Program-made: the position numbers and the translations under genes | Notes under the pieces: generated by a model | Databases searched by the model: none | Seen by the model: the letters and a program-made list of their open reading frames with translations, nothing else | What the model was told of the DNA's origin: nothing | Part shown: one piece after another, positions 25,280 to 33,509 of the stretch | How positions within the stretch are numbered: position 1 is the stretch's first letter | Layout of the letters: every line of letters begins with the position of its first letter | Origin: Paraburkholderia atlantica | Lineage (GTDB): Bacteria; Pseudomonadota; Gammaproteobacteria; Burkholderiales; Burkholderiaceae | Reading direction: 5' to 3' | DNA length: 34,293 bases | NCBI RefSeq assembly: GCF_009362785.1 | Contig: NZ_WHNQ01000047.1 | Location: 1 to 34,293, forward strand

Positions 25280-26296
25280 TCAACGCTCCACTACGGGGCG
25301 CATCGCACGATAAGCGTCACCCGACAACTCGCGCGCGAGCGCGCGTTCACGCGTCGCCTCCAGATCCGCGGGCGGCGGAAAGCGGTGGTCCCACGCACCC
25401 GCGTGCTGCACCTGCCCCGGTACGCCGTGACCAACGAGGCCGGGCATGCGCCGAGCGCAGGCGATGAGACGCTCCAGATCGACGCCGGTTGCGTATCCCA
25501 TCGCGTCGAGCATATGGACGAGATCTTCGGTGCAGATATTGCCGCTCGCGCCTGGCGCGAAGGGACAGCCGCCAAGGCCGCCGAGTGACGCATCGAAATG
25601 GCGGATGCCTGCATCGAGCCCCGCAACGACGTTTGCGAGGCCCATGCCGCGCGTGTTATGCAGATGCAGCGTAAGCTCGATGCCGGGCCAGCGGGCCGCG
25701 AGAGCGCCGCACACCGCCTTCACCTGACGCGGATTCGCCATGCCCGTCGTATCGCAAAGCGTGATGCCCCGCACGCCCGCCGCGACGAACTGATTGCCGA
25801 TGTCGAGCACCGAGTCGATATCGATTGCGCCTTCCATCGGACAGCCGAATGCCGTCGCGATCGACACGCCGATCGCGAGCCGGTCGCGACAGAACGCCGT
25901 GATGTCGAGCAACGCGCGGACCGCCTGCGCGCGCGTCATGCGCGTATTGGCGAGATTGTGCGTCTCGTTCGCCGAGACCACGAGATTCAGTTCATCGACG
26001 CCACATTCGAGCGCGCGCTCAGCGCCGCGACGGTTCAGCACGAGCGCCGCGTACCGCACGCCTGGCACACGTTCGATTTCGTGCATAACAGCCTCGGCGT
26101 CGCTGAGCGCGGGAATCGCCTTCGCCGACGTGAACGAGGTCGCCTCGATGCGATTCAGCCCGCAGTGTCCGATCTCGTCGATCAGCGCGACTTTCTCCGA
26201 TGTCGGCACGAAGACCGGTTCCATCGGCAAGCCGTCGCGCATCACGACATCGTTGATCCAGACGCGCTCCCCGCCGCCCTGCTGCTGTCCCCTCGT
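25280..26296 (-). pseudogene. Hydroxymethylglutaryl-CoA lyase-like gene, start codon apparently lost
   Basis: The frame matches HMG-CoA lyases over the TIM-barrel domain. VWINDVVMRDGLPMEP holds the catalytic Arg-Asp pair. RIEATSFTSAKAIP, TLHLHNTRGMGLANV and the signature GLGGCPFAPGASGN with the active-site Cys are also present, ending at 25280. The natural N-terminus extends upstream of the first usable start codon. Codons for ERVWINDVV are preceded in frame by ACG at 26296-26294, where an ATG would be expected. The only start codon nearby is a GTG at 26245, which would remove the first beta-strand. One base change therefore probably silenced it. If the GTG were used, a shortened 321-residue protein would result. 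Confidence 0.7.
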
Positions 26297-26448
26297 GCGA
26301 GGACTCCCTGCTCGCGCAATGCGTCGAGCTGCGCCGCCGTCACGCCCACCCGTTCAAGCGCCTCGCGGGTATGCTCGCCAAGCTGTGGGCCACCGCCGCG
26401 AAAGCCGCCCGGCGTGGCGCTCAGGCGCGGCACGACACTGGGAAAGGC
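26242..26448 (-). pseudogene. CaiB/BaiF CoA-transferase, C-terminal remnant (second, unrelated copy)
   Basis: Read leftward, FPSVVPRLSATPGGFRG, then QLGEHTREALERVG and LDALREQGVL is the standard end of a family III CoA-transferase. Only about 50 residues survive. An in-frame TAA at 26451-26449 marks the loss of homology upstream. The usual stop after GVLA is CGA at 26295-26293 instead of TGA, so the frame reads on to 26242 into the lyase gene. In related operons a CoA-transferase gene commonly precedes an HMG-CoA lyase gene, as here. Confidence 0.72.
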
Positions 26449-27015
26449 TTAGGCAAAGCCGAATGAGCTGAACCCCTTCGCCTCGCCATCAACCGAATAC
26501 AGAGATCCGGAAGCGGACCCTATGCCTCGTCCGGCTGAAATGACGGCTCTCGCCCCATTACCGTTACTTATCCTCTCGGGCGGCAATGTCCGCTTTCAAT
26601 GGTCTGGCCGCCCGACCTCATGTAGCTATCCGCACCGTCGTGGCTTCGATTGACTAAAGCCTCCCGCGACGTCAGATATTGATGTTCACTCCGGTTGGCA
26701 ACGTTTGGGTAATCCATCCGCTTCGTTGCAGTGGCCGGCGACCGTCGGCATAGACGTTGGGATTGTCGTCGAGGGACCGAAGTGTGACGAGCACGACTGC
26801 CCTCATCGGCTTGGTCAAGATAGGCTCAAATTCGCGCCGAAGGACAGACGCTTGTACAGCCCAAACATCACCGGCGACACCGTTTTTCATCGCGCGCCAA
26901 TGCACGGGCGTGATTGCGCAGGCAGCGCCGAATAAGTAGGGCCGCCGCTCGATCAAGTGCCTGTAGACGACCCGTCTTGAAAGAGTAGCTCGGCAGCCTG
27001 TTGGATGGCGCGACT
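26449..27015 (-). other. 567-bp stretch without a recognised gene
   Basis: This lies between the CoA-transferase remnant and the esterase stop. A 115-codon open frame on the minus strand (27019-26672) has no family resemblance I recognise and lacks a convincing ribosome site. It may be decayed DNA at a rearrangement junction. Confidence 0.4.
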
Positions 27016-27957
27016 TCATGCGAGCAATTTGCGATCAAGAAAGGCGCCTATTCTTTCCAGCACCTGATCGCTGGCCGGCAGGATGCCTGTCATGGTGAAA
27101 AATCCGTGCATCTGGCCTGCCATTTCATGCTGCTCCACTTCCACGTCAGCATCAGCCATTGCAGCGGCGTAGGCCTGTCCTTCATCACGCAGGATGTCGT
27201 GCTGCCCTGTCACCACGAATGCCGCAGGCAAGCCCGACAAGTCCTTGGCACGCAGCGGAGATGCATCGGGATGCATGCGTACAGATGAATCGGCCACGTA
27301 TTGATCCCAGAACCAGGTCATGGATGGCGTCGGAAGGAAGGTCTGGTTCTCCGGCTCCTGGTACGAGGCGCGCGTGAAGTCCGCGTCGGTGACGGGATAC
27401 ACCAGCACTTGGGCCGCCAGCTTCGGGCTGTTCCGCTCCCGCGCCCAGCGAGCGACGACAGCCGCCAGATTGCCGCCAGCGCTGTCCCCGGCGATGACCA
27501 GCGGGACATCGTCCCCGGCAATCTCCACCTTATGCTTGCTCGCCCATTTCAGCGCGTCCCATGTGTCTTGCAGCGGAATTGGAAACGGATGCTCAGGCGC
27601 AAGGCGGTAGCCCACCAGCAGAACTGCCGCGCCCGTGCGCGCAGCAAGCTTGCGTCCGATGGCCTCAAATCCCGGCAATTCGCCCAATACCCAGCCACCG
27701 CCATGCACGTACACCAGTAAGCCCCGTGGTCGCGGGATAGGCACCAGCAGCCGAGCGGCAATTGAGGAACCATCGCGCACCGGAATCGCGACATCCTCGG
27801 CGCGCGCCATCTCTGGTCCCGGGTCATGCGGAACCGCCCTGCGCCTAGCGGCTGCCCGTGCTTGCGCGGCATCGAGTTTCCATAACGGGGTTGCATTCGC
27901 CCCTGCGGCAGCGGCCCACGATCGCAGCAATGCCTGCGAAGCACTATCTAACGCCAT
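27016..27957 (-). CDS. Alpha/beta hydrolase of the hormone-sensitive lipase (HSL, family IV) type; probable aryl esterase
   Basis: This 313-residue cytoplasmic esterase has the oxyanion-hole motif HGGGW (85-89). Its triad is Ser159 in IAGDSAGGN, Asp254 in GQHDILRDEG and His284 in AGQMHGFF. HSL-type esterases hydrolyse short-chain and aryl esters. It starts 30 bp after the stop of the Baeyer-Villiger monooxygenase on the same strand, with an AAGAAGAA ribosome site. The pair makes biochemical sense, because the monooxygenase would turn a ketone into an ester and this enzyme would cut it to a phenol and a short acid. This is the same logic as the 4-hydroxyacetophenone pathway. Its specificity is inferred from context only. 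Confidence 0.88.
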   Translation of the reverse strand: MALDSASQALLRSWAAAAGANATPLWKLDAAQARAAARRRAVPHDPGPEMARAEDVAIPVRDGSSIAARLLVPIPRPRGLLVYVHGGGWVLGELPGFEAIGRKLAARTGAAVLLVGYRLAPEHPFPIPLQDTWDALKWASKHKVEIAGDDVPLVIAGDSAGGNLAAVVARWARERNSPKLAAQVLVYPVTDADFTRASYQEPENQTFLPTPSMTWFWDQYVADSSVRMHPDASPLRAKDLSGLPAAFVVTGQHDILRDEGQAYAAAMADADVEVEQHEMAGQMHGFFTMTGILPASDQVLERIGAFLDRKLLA

Positions 27958-27987
27958 ATTCTTCTTGCGGTCCGAAGGCCCATTGCC

Positions 27988-29985
27988 TCAATGCGAGATG
28001 AAGTCGTGGTCAAAGTCCACGTCATGGGTGAGTTGCCAGTACTCGCGGTGGCTGAAGGGCCATACCTGAGAGACCCGGCCGAAGCGGTTCTTGTACCAGG
28101 TGCGTATCTGCGGACGGCCCCAAGCGCGGCGCTTGTTCTCGGCATCGACGCGCTCGACGAAAGAATCAAGAACCTCAGGCTTTACCTCGAAGCCGTTGAT
28201 GCCTCGTGCAAGAGTTTGATGGATCGCCTCGACGGCGAACTCCGCGGCACATTCCATCATGAAGTGCTGGCTGCCGTGCACGACGTAGTTCGTGTTCGGC
28301 CCCATCACCATATAGAAGTTGGGGAAGTCCGGCACGGCGATGCCAGCCCACGCCTTCGCGTCGCCCTGCCACTGCTCCTTGATCGTCCGCCCTGAGACAC
28401 CGCGAATCTCCATGGGATCGAGGAACTCGGCAGCGGTGAATCCGGTCGCATAAACGACGACGTCAACCGGATGCTCCACCCCGTCTTCGGTCACGACGCC
28501 AGTTTCCGTGAAGCGGACGATGGGACTGGTGACAAGCGCGGAATTTGGCCGCTGCAACGCGGCAGCCCAGACGCCGTTGTCACGCAGCATTCGCTTGCCG
28601 CCGGGCGGGTACGTCGGCACAATTTTGTCGATGAGTTCGGGTCGGCTCTTCCACTGTTCGCGAATGATCTCGGTCAGCGTTTCGCGCACCTCCAGGTTCT
28701 TTGCCGATACCGAATCCTCTCGAGTCCAACCGGGGTCGGTGACGGCGGTATGCAGACGTCCGGTCGCTGCCTGGAAGAAACCCGAGAGCCGGAACCATTG
28801 CCCATAGCATGGAACATGGTCACTCAGCCACCGCAGCGCCTTGGGAGTGTCGGCATAGTAGTTCGGGGCAGGAACCATCCAAGGGCCGGATCGCTGGAAA
28901 ACGGTAAGGTGCTTGACCCGATCAACGATGTTCGGAACGATCTGGTATGCGCTTGCCCCAGTGCCGATGACCGCGACGCGCTTGCCGTGGAGGTCAACAT
29001 CGTGGTTCCATCGGGCCGAGTGCATGCGCACGCCCCTGAATTCGTTCTGCCCTTCGATCTGAGGAATATTGGGCCGCTCGAGCTGACCCACCGCCGAAAT
29101 CACGGCATTGAAACGGCGATGCTCCGGCTCGTCATTGCCTGTGCGACTCACCACGTCCCAAGTGCCGGATGCCTCGTCCCAGGTGGCTGAGAGAACCTCG
29201 GTGCCGAAGCGGATGTGCTCGCGAAGCCCGGCACGCGCAACGACCTCGCGAGCGTAGTCTTCAATCTCACCACCGGTCGCGAACGCATGCGGCCAGTCCG
29301 TGCGCTGAGCAAATGAAAAGCTGTACCCGAACGTCGGTGTGTCGAGCCGCACGCCCGGGTAGGTGTTCGCCCACCACACGCCGCCAACGTCGGGGTTCTT
29401 CTCGAAGGCCGTGAATGGCACGCCTGCCTGCTTGAGCCGATACATGGCGGCAATGCCCGACATGCCGGTGCCGATGACCGCGACAGCGAACTGGCGATCA
29501 CCCCCCACATTGTCGAATTTCCAACCAGGCGCGCCGAGCTTTTTCGGGGCGAGATCCATCTCGTGGGTGAGGAGCTCAGCATCGGCATCTCCGGCACCGT
29601 TCGTGAGGAAATCGATCAGGATGCGTGTCTCGGCATCGTCAAGAGGACGTGGCCGAGTCAAGCTCTCGTCGCGCACGCGCTTGAGTGCAACCAGGGCCAG
29701 TGCGCGGGCTTCGATTTGCGCGGCTTCGCTCATGCCTCCATGGGCAGGCGCAACCGTATCAACAAGAGGAAATGGCGCGCGCAGGTGCGGACGGAGCATC
29801 GACAAGTCTCCGGTGACGGCGGCAAGCGCAGTGAGAAGCGAGGGCAGGTCGGCTTGCGCCACGATTTCGGCGAGAAAGGCATCGTCCTCGCCGATCTGCG
29901 CGTATTCCTCGCGCCAATAGACGTCGTCAACACCCGGAGTTTCAATGGTAGTGGTGGTTAGGGGCATGGCAGAAAGGTTTTTCAT
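27988..29985 (-). CDS. Baeyer-Villiger monooxygenase, 4-hydroxyacetophenone monooxygenase type
   Basis: This 665-residue type I Baeyer-Villiger enzyme (FAD, NADPH, O2) has a first Rossmann motif GTGMSG (172-177), the flavin block GGVWWANTYPGVRLD, the family fingerprint FRGVRMHSARWNH (316-328), and a second Rossmann motif GTGASA (341-346). The 160-residue N-terminal extension, with LTALAAVTGDLSMLRPHLR (51-69), resembles the extra domain of HapE/HAPMO (about 640 residues) and is absent from cyclohexanone monooxygenases. The C-terminal AWGRPQIRTWYKNRFGRVSQ also fits that subgroup. It inserts oxygen next to a carbonyl, probably of an aryl ketone. It forms an operon with the esterase gene. An in-frame ATG six codons later is an alternative start, and neither has a strong ribosome site. 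Confidence 0.9.
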   Translation of the reverse strand: MKNLSAMPLTTTTIETPGVDDVYWREEYAQIGEDDAFLAEIVAQADLPSLLTALAAVTGDLSMLRPHLRAPFPLVDTVAPAHGGMSEAAQIEARALALVALKRVRDESLTRPRPLDDAETRILIDFLTNGAGDADAELLTHEMDLAPKKLGAPGWKFDNVGGDRQFAVAVIGTGMSGIAAMYRLKQAGVPFTAFEKNPDVGGVWWANTYPGVRLDTPTFGYSFSFAQRTDWPHAFATGGEIEDYAREVVARAGLREHIRFGTEVLSATWDEASGTWDVVSRTGNDEPEHRRFNAVISAVGQLERPNIPQIEGQNEFRGVRMHSARWNHDVDLHGKRVAVIGTGASAYQIVPNIVDRVKHLTVFQRSGPWMVPAPNYYADTPKALRWLSDHVPCYGQWFRLSGFFQAATGRLHTAVTDPGWTREDSVSAKNLEVRETLTEIIREQWKSRPELIDKIVPTYPPGGKRMLRDNGVWAAALQRPNSALVTSPIVRFTETGVVTEDGVEHPVDVVVYATGFTAAEFLDPMEIRGVSGRTIKEQWQGDAKAWAGIAVPDFPNFYMVMGPNTNYVVHGSQHFMMECAAEFAVEAIHQTLARGINGFEVKPEVLDSFVERVDAENKRRAWGRPQIRTWYKNRFGRVSQVWPFSHREYWQLTHDVDFDHDFISH

Positions 29986-30214
29986 TGCTGGACAGGAGGC
30001 ACAGGCGCACCCCTCTTTCTCGTTGCTGTACCGATTGACTTCGCAAACACTGGCGAGTGGCCGCGGAAGGCCTCGTCGCCGAATGGGTCAGCAAGGCGAC
30101 TTGCGACCGTGAGATCTGGTTGATTACGGCCGACTTTCACAGCGCATGCTCGACGGGAGCGTCTCGCTGATGCACACGGAGAACAGGCGCAGGGCGCTGG
30201 AGCGAGAATCGCCA

Positions 30215-30403
30215 TCACGGCGATCCAAAGAGCTGTGCCAGCCCGGTCGCCAGACCAGACGGTCGCCCCTTAGGAAAGAACACCCCAGGGAAGACAACTG
30301 CGAAGGCTATCGGGCACGGCCCGCAGCCGTAGCCGTCGATCGCGATGCTGGCTGCAAATGGCACTGGGCACATGTTGCGCCACTCGAAGCTCGCCTGATT
30401 CAT
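30215..30403 (-). CDS. Small hypothetical ORF in the divergent region
   Basis: This is a 62-codon open frame read leftward, with GAGGGATG a few bases before its ATG and the inverted repeat at 30433-30447 just upstream. The protein is hydrophobic in the middle (IAFAVVFPGVFFP) and cysteine-bearing (YGCGPCP). It resembles nothing I recognise. Its stop overlaps a further short leftward frame reaching 29982, so it may be the decayed start of a larger gene that once preceded the monooxygenase. The rest of 29986-30432 holds nothing clear. Confidence 0.25.
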   Translation of the reverse strand: MNQASFEWRNMCPVPFAASIAIDGYGCGPCPIAFAVVFPGVFFPKGRPSGLATGLAQLFGSP

Positions 30404-30432
30404 CGAATCATCCCTCGGATAAGTTGAAAAAT

Positions 30433-30447
30433 CTCATACATTGAGAT
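30433..30447. promoter_or_regulatory. Putative operator TCTCA-N5-TGAGA, site 3
   Basis: TCTCATACATTGAGA has perfect 5-bp arms, extended to seven (AATCTCA/TGAGATT). It lies 44 bp before the VOC gene start at 30492 and upstream of the leftward monooxygenase/esterase genes. It shares arms and spacing with sites at 11866 and 15439. Confidence 0.7.
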
Positions 30448-30491
30448 TGGAACTGATACCATGGATCACTGTCAATCCAAGGAGAAACCCT

Positions 30492-31055
30492 ATGTCACTG
30501 GAAACCCCGAAGCAGTCCGGCTTCAAGTTCAGTCACTTCGGCATGTTCGTGACCGACATTGCGAAGGTCACAGACTTCTACACCCGCCTGCTTGATTTCA
30601 CCGTGACGGACCGAGGCCAGTTGCCCGGGCCGAACGGAATGACGGACCTCGTGTTTCTGAGTCGAGACCCGGACGAGCACCACCAGATCGTGCTTCTGAC
30701 GGGGCGCCCCAACGATATGCCCTTCAATCCCATCAACCAGATTTCGCTCAAAACAGACAGCTTGGATACGCTGTGCGAGATGCACGAGACTCTGCTGGCC
30801 GAGAAGCTGCCCAATATCACGCCGGTGACACACGGCAATGCGCTTTCCATCTATGTGCCCGACCCAGAAGGCAATCGGCTGGAGCTCTATTTCGATTTGC
30901 CTTGGTACGTTTCACAACCCATGCGCGTGGCGATCGACCTAAAGGATAGAAGCACGCTGATGCAGCGCCTGGAATCGCATGCCCGCACGCTGCCGGGTTT
31001 CAGACCGCGGTCGGTTTGGCGTGCGGAGATGGCGCAGCGCATGGGTGTGAAATGA
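30492..31055 (+). CDS. VOC-superfamily metalloenzyme (extradiol dioxygenase/glyoxalase fold)
   Basis: This 187-residue protein is made of two beta-alpha-beta-beta-beta modules. Likely metal-site residues are His15 (KFSHFGMFV), His63/His64 (DEHHQIVL) and Glu131 (GNRLELYFD). Gln83 (INQISL) stands at the start of the second module where many relatives have His. It is therefore either a small dioxygenase acting on a dihydroxylated ring or another VOC reaction such as isomerisation; I cannot decide. An AAGGAG ribosome site seven bases before the ATG fixes the start. The paralogue at 17078 is broken, so this is the only working copy. Next to it, across an inserted IS, is the IclR gene at 32726. Confidence 0.85.
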   Translation: MSLETPKQSGFKFSHFGMFVTDIAKVTDFYTRLLDFTVTDRGQLPGPNGMTDLVFLSRDPDEHHQIVLLTGRPNDMPFNPINQISLKTDSLDTLCEMHETLLAEKLPNITPVTHGNALSIYVPDPEGNRLELYFDLPWYVSQPMRVAIDLKDRSTLMQRLESHARTLPGFRPRSVWRAEMAQRMGVK

Positions 31056-31134
31056 GAACTCAGTCGGCCTATCAAGCACCATTCATCGCGAATAGTGCTC
31101 GCTGGTCTCGCAATCACGGCAGGGCGATGCACCA

Positions 31135-31143
31135 GCCACAGGC
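31135..31143 (+). repeat. Target-site duplication of the IS4-family element (left)
   Basis: GCCACAGGC is repeated exactly at 32676-32684 on the far side of the element. Nine bases is the usual duplication for Tn5-like members of the IS4 family. Confidence 0.85.
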
Positions 31144-31268
31144 CACCTAGTTGTACAGAAGTCGCCAGGCCTTGATGGACAAGGGATGGCGGGCGATGTG
31201 AGGCCGGGTCTGGGGGTTGTAAACGGAAGCAAATCGGCGTTTACTCTTGCCTTTTGTGGCGGCACCAG

Positions 31269-32652
31269 ATGGCGAGAGAAACGGATAGCTGGGCATATAG
31301 GGAGTTGGAAGGCGTGGATCTTGGCGACGCGAGGCGCAACGAACGGGCAAAGACACTGCTGACGCGGTTTGCAGAGAAGCCGACGGCGAGCATTCCGCTC
31401 GCGTGCCAAGGCTGGGCCGAGACGATGGGCGCCTACCGTTTCATGGAGAACACGGCGTTCGAGTGGCACGACATCATGCAGCCGCATTGGCAAAGCACGT
31501 GGGAGCGTATGCGCGAGCATGCTGTCGTGCTGTGCATCCAGGACACAATGGAACTGGATTTCAACGGTCAGGACATCAGTGGCTTGGGTCCGTTGAATTA
31601 CGAGGCCCGGTGGGGCATGTACCTTCATCCGACTTATGCGGTCAGCCCGGATCGGGTGGGATTTGGGCGTGCTGGATGCCTGGATGTGGGCGCGCGAGCC
31701 CAAGGATGCCGACGGCAAGCGCGGTGGTATCAAGGAAAGCACGCGCTGGATCGAAGGATACCAACGGATCGCCGAACGAGCGGCGGAGCTGCCGGGCACA
31801 CGATTGGTGTACGTGGCCGACCGGGAAGCAGATATCGCGGCGCTGATGCAGCGCGCCGATGAGCTTGGGACGCCAGCGGACTGGCTGATTCGCTCGACAG
31901 ACAACCGCAGCCTGGAGGGCGGCGACAGGCTTCAGCAGAAGGTCGGAGAGACCCGGGCCGTGGGCGAGATTCAGTTCGTCATAGCGGCCCGTGCGGGGCA
32001 GAAGGCTCGCACGGTGAAGCAGTCGTTGCGCATGAAACGCGTGACGTTGAAATGCGGACTTGCGGTGACGTGCGTGATCGCGACGGAGGTCGCCCCGCCC
32101 AAGGCATTCCATTACACACAAGTCCCAAAGGGCTTGTAAACGCGGGGTAATGTGCCCAAGGGCGTCAAGCCGGTCGAGTGGCGCCTGCTGACCAATCGCC
32201 TTCCTGCTGGCAGCGACGAGCTGGTGGAGCTTATCGAGTGGTACCGGGCCAGGTGGGAGATCGAAATCTACTTCCAGGTCCTGAAGAACGGCTGCTGCGT
32301 GGAAGACTTGCAGTTGGGCGCTGTTGAACGCATCGAGAAGGCGCTGGCGCTATTCATGATCGTGGCATGGCGCATCGCTTACCTGATGCGCATGGGCAGG
32401 ACGTGCCCAGACCTGGATGCTGCACTGTTCCTCGGTCCGGACGAGATTCACGGCACCTACCTGTTGGTGAAAAAGCGAATGCGCAAGGGCAAGCCAAAAC
32501 TGAACGAAGTTCTACGTCTCGTGGCACAACTCGGCGGCTTCCTTGCGCGCAAGGGCGACGGCGAGCCTGGTGCCAAAACGATCTGGGAGGGCTTGCAGCG
32601 CGTTATCATATCCGCCGAAACGCCACGTGCGCTTCGGAGTGAGGCCGCATGA
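31269..32652 (+). pseudogene. IS4-family transposase, interrupted
   Basis: The N-terminal part (EGVDLGDARRNERAKTLLTR ... WAETMGAYRFMENTAFEW) is the DNA-binding region of Tn5-like transposases. CIQDTMELDF carries the first catalytic Asp, LVYVADREADI the second, and EWYRARWEIEIYFQVLKNGC the YREK-type Glu motif. One extra base at about 31662-31672 moves the frame from SPDRV to LGVLDAWMW. A 57-bp insertion at about 32105-32161 adds a TAA at 32137-32139; removing it would restore the reading APPKGVKPVEWRLLTN. As it stands the protein cannot be made in one piece. Confidence 0.9.
32097..32161 (+). repeat. 49-bp palindromic insert flanked by 8-bp direct repeats
   Basis: GCCCAAGG occurs at 32097-32104 and again at 32154-32161. 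Between them are 49 bases with nested inverted repeats: ATTAC (32111-32115)/GTAAT (32147-32151), ACAAG/CTTGT and CCC/GGG around AAA. Removing one repeat plus the insert restores the transposase frame, so this is a later insertion, perhaps a tiny mobile repeat. Confidence 0.6.
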
Positions 32653-32675
32653 ACCGAGATGTGTATAACGAGGTG

Positions 32676-32684
32676 GCCACAGGC
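32676..32684 (+). repeat. Target-site duplication of the IS4-family element (right)
   Basis: GCCACAGGC is identical to 31135-31143. Confidence 0.85.
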
Positions 32685-32725
32685 CGCTATCATGTTCACC
32701 TTGAACTTCAATACTTAAATCTTAT

Positions 32726-33466
32726 ATGAGCAGCCCCGGCCGGGTTCTTGCCATTCTCGATCTATTCACCGAGGAAAATCCGATCTGGCAACCGGACAAA
32801 ATCAACGATGTTTTGGGCTATTCCCGCCCCACGGGTTACCGCTATGTGAAGGAATTGGTCGAGGCGGGGTTATTGCAAAAAGTCGCGGCGGGGCGCTACG
32901 CCCTCGGCGGGCGCATCATCGCGCTGGACTATCTGTTGCGACAAACCGACCCGGTGTTGTTCGCGGCCGATCCGGTCATGCGCAAGCTGGCGGCCAGCAC
33001 CAAGTTTGACGCGGCACTCAGTGTCATGTTTGCCGGGCCGCAGGTCATCGACGTCCATCGCGTCAGCGCGGAAGAAAATCTTCACCTTTCTTATGGGCGC
33101 GGGCGGCCCCGCCCCTTATTCCTTGCTGCTTCCCCAAAAGTTCTGCTTGCGCACCTGCCGCGCAACTCGCTCAAGAAGATTTACGCAACCCACGCCAAGG
33201 AGATCGGCCTCAATGGCATGGGAGATACTTGGCAGGAGTTTTTGAGCGTGCTGACGAAAATCCGCAAGGATGGCTTTTATCGTTCGCAAGGCGAGTTGGA
33301 ATCCGGGCTCGGCGCAGTGGCTGTTCCAATTTTCAATGCCGAAGGTGATTGCGTAGCTGCGCTGGCACTCGTAGGCAGCGTTCAGCGTTTTGATACCGGT
33401 TTGAACGCTCGCCTGTTGAGCAGCTTGCAGGAGGCATCCGCCGTCATACGTCTTTCCTTGGGGTAG
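32726..33466 (+). CDS. IclR-family transcriptional regulator, second copy
   Basis: This 246-residue regulator has an N-terminal winged helix-turn-helix (about residues 5-58, YSRPTGYRYVKELVEAGLL) and a C-terminal effector-binding domain with SYGRGRPRPLFLAASPKVLL. It is paralogous to the regulator at 16103. No ribosome site stands before the ATG, and only 41 bp separate it from the IS4 target duplication. The insertion has therefore cut it off from its presumed co-transcription with the VOC gene, and expression may now depend on the IS. It is the more likely binder of TCTCA-N5-TGAGA, because one of the three sites controls the VOC gene that once stood directly before it. Confidence 0.9.
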   Translation: MSSPGRVLAILDLFTEENPIWQPDKINDVLGYSRPTGYRYVKELVEAGLLQKVAAGRYALGGRIIALDYLLRQTDPVLFAADPVMRKLAASTKFDAALSVMFAGPQVIDVHRVSAEENLHLSYGRGRPRPLFLAASPKVLLAHLPRNSLKKIYATHAKEIGLNGMGDTWQEFLSVLTKIRKDGFYRSQGELESGLGAVAVPIFNAEGDCVAALALVGSVQRFDTGLNARLLSSLQEASAVIRLSLG

Positions 33467-33509
33467 CTCTCGATTTTTTCCAGCCTGTTGGCGCGCAGCT
33501 AAATCTGAC

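Larger units (their letters stand above)
31144..32675 (+). mobile_element. IS4-family (Tn5-like) insertion sequence, 1532 bp
   Basis: The left end CACCTAGTTGTACAGAAG and the right end, read inward on the other strand, CACCTCGTTATACACATC match at most positions, which makes imperfect terminal repeats. A perfect 9-bp duplication GCCACAGGC lies just outside both ends. The transposase inside is frameshifted and interrupted. The element separates the VOC gene from the IclR gene; without it they would be about 129 bp apart. The intact duplication shows it entered by transposition and has not rearranged since. Confidence 0.88.

Noticed and set aside
26672..27019. 115-codon leftward open frame after the esterase
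   Set aside because: It has no recognisable family and no ribosome site, and it overlaps the esterase end. It was left as gene-free sequence.
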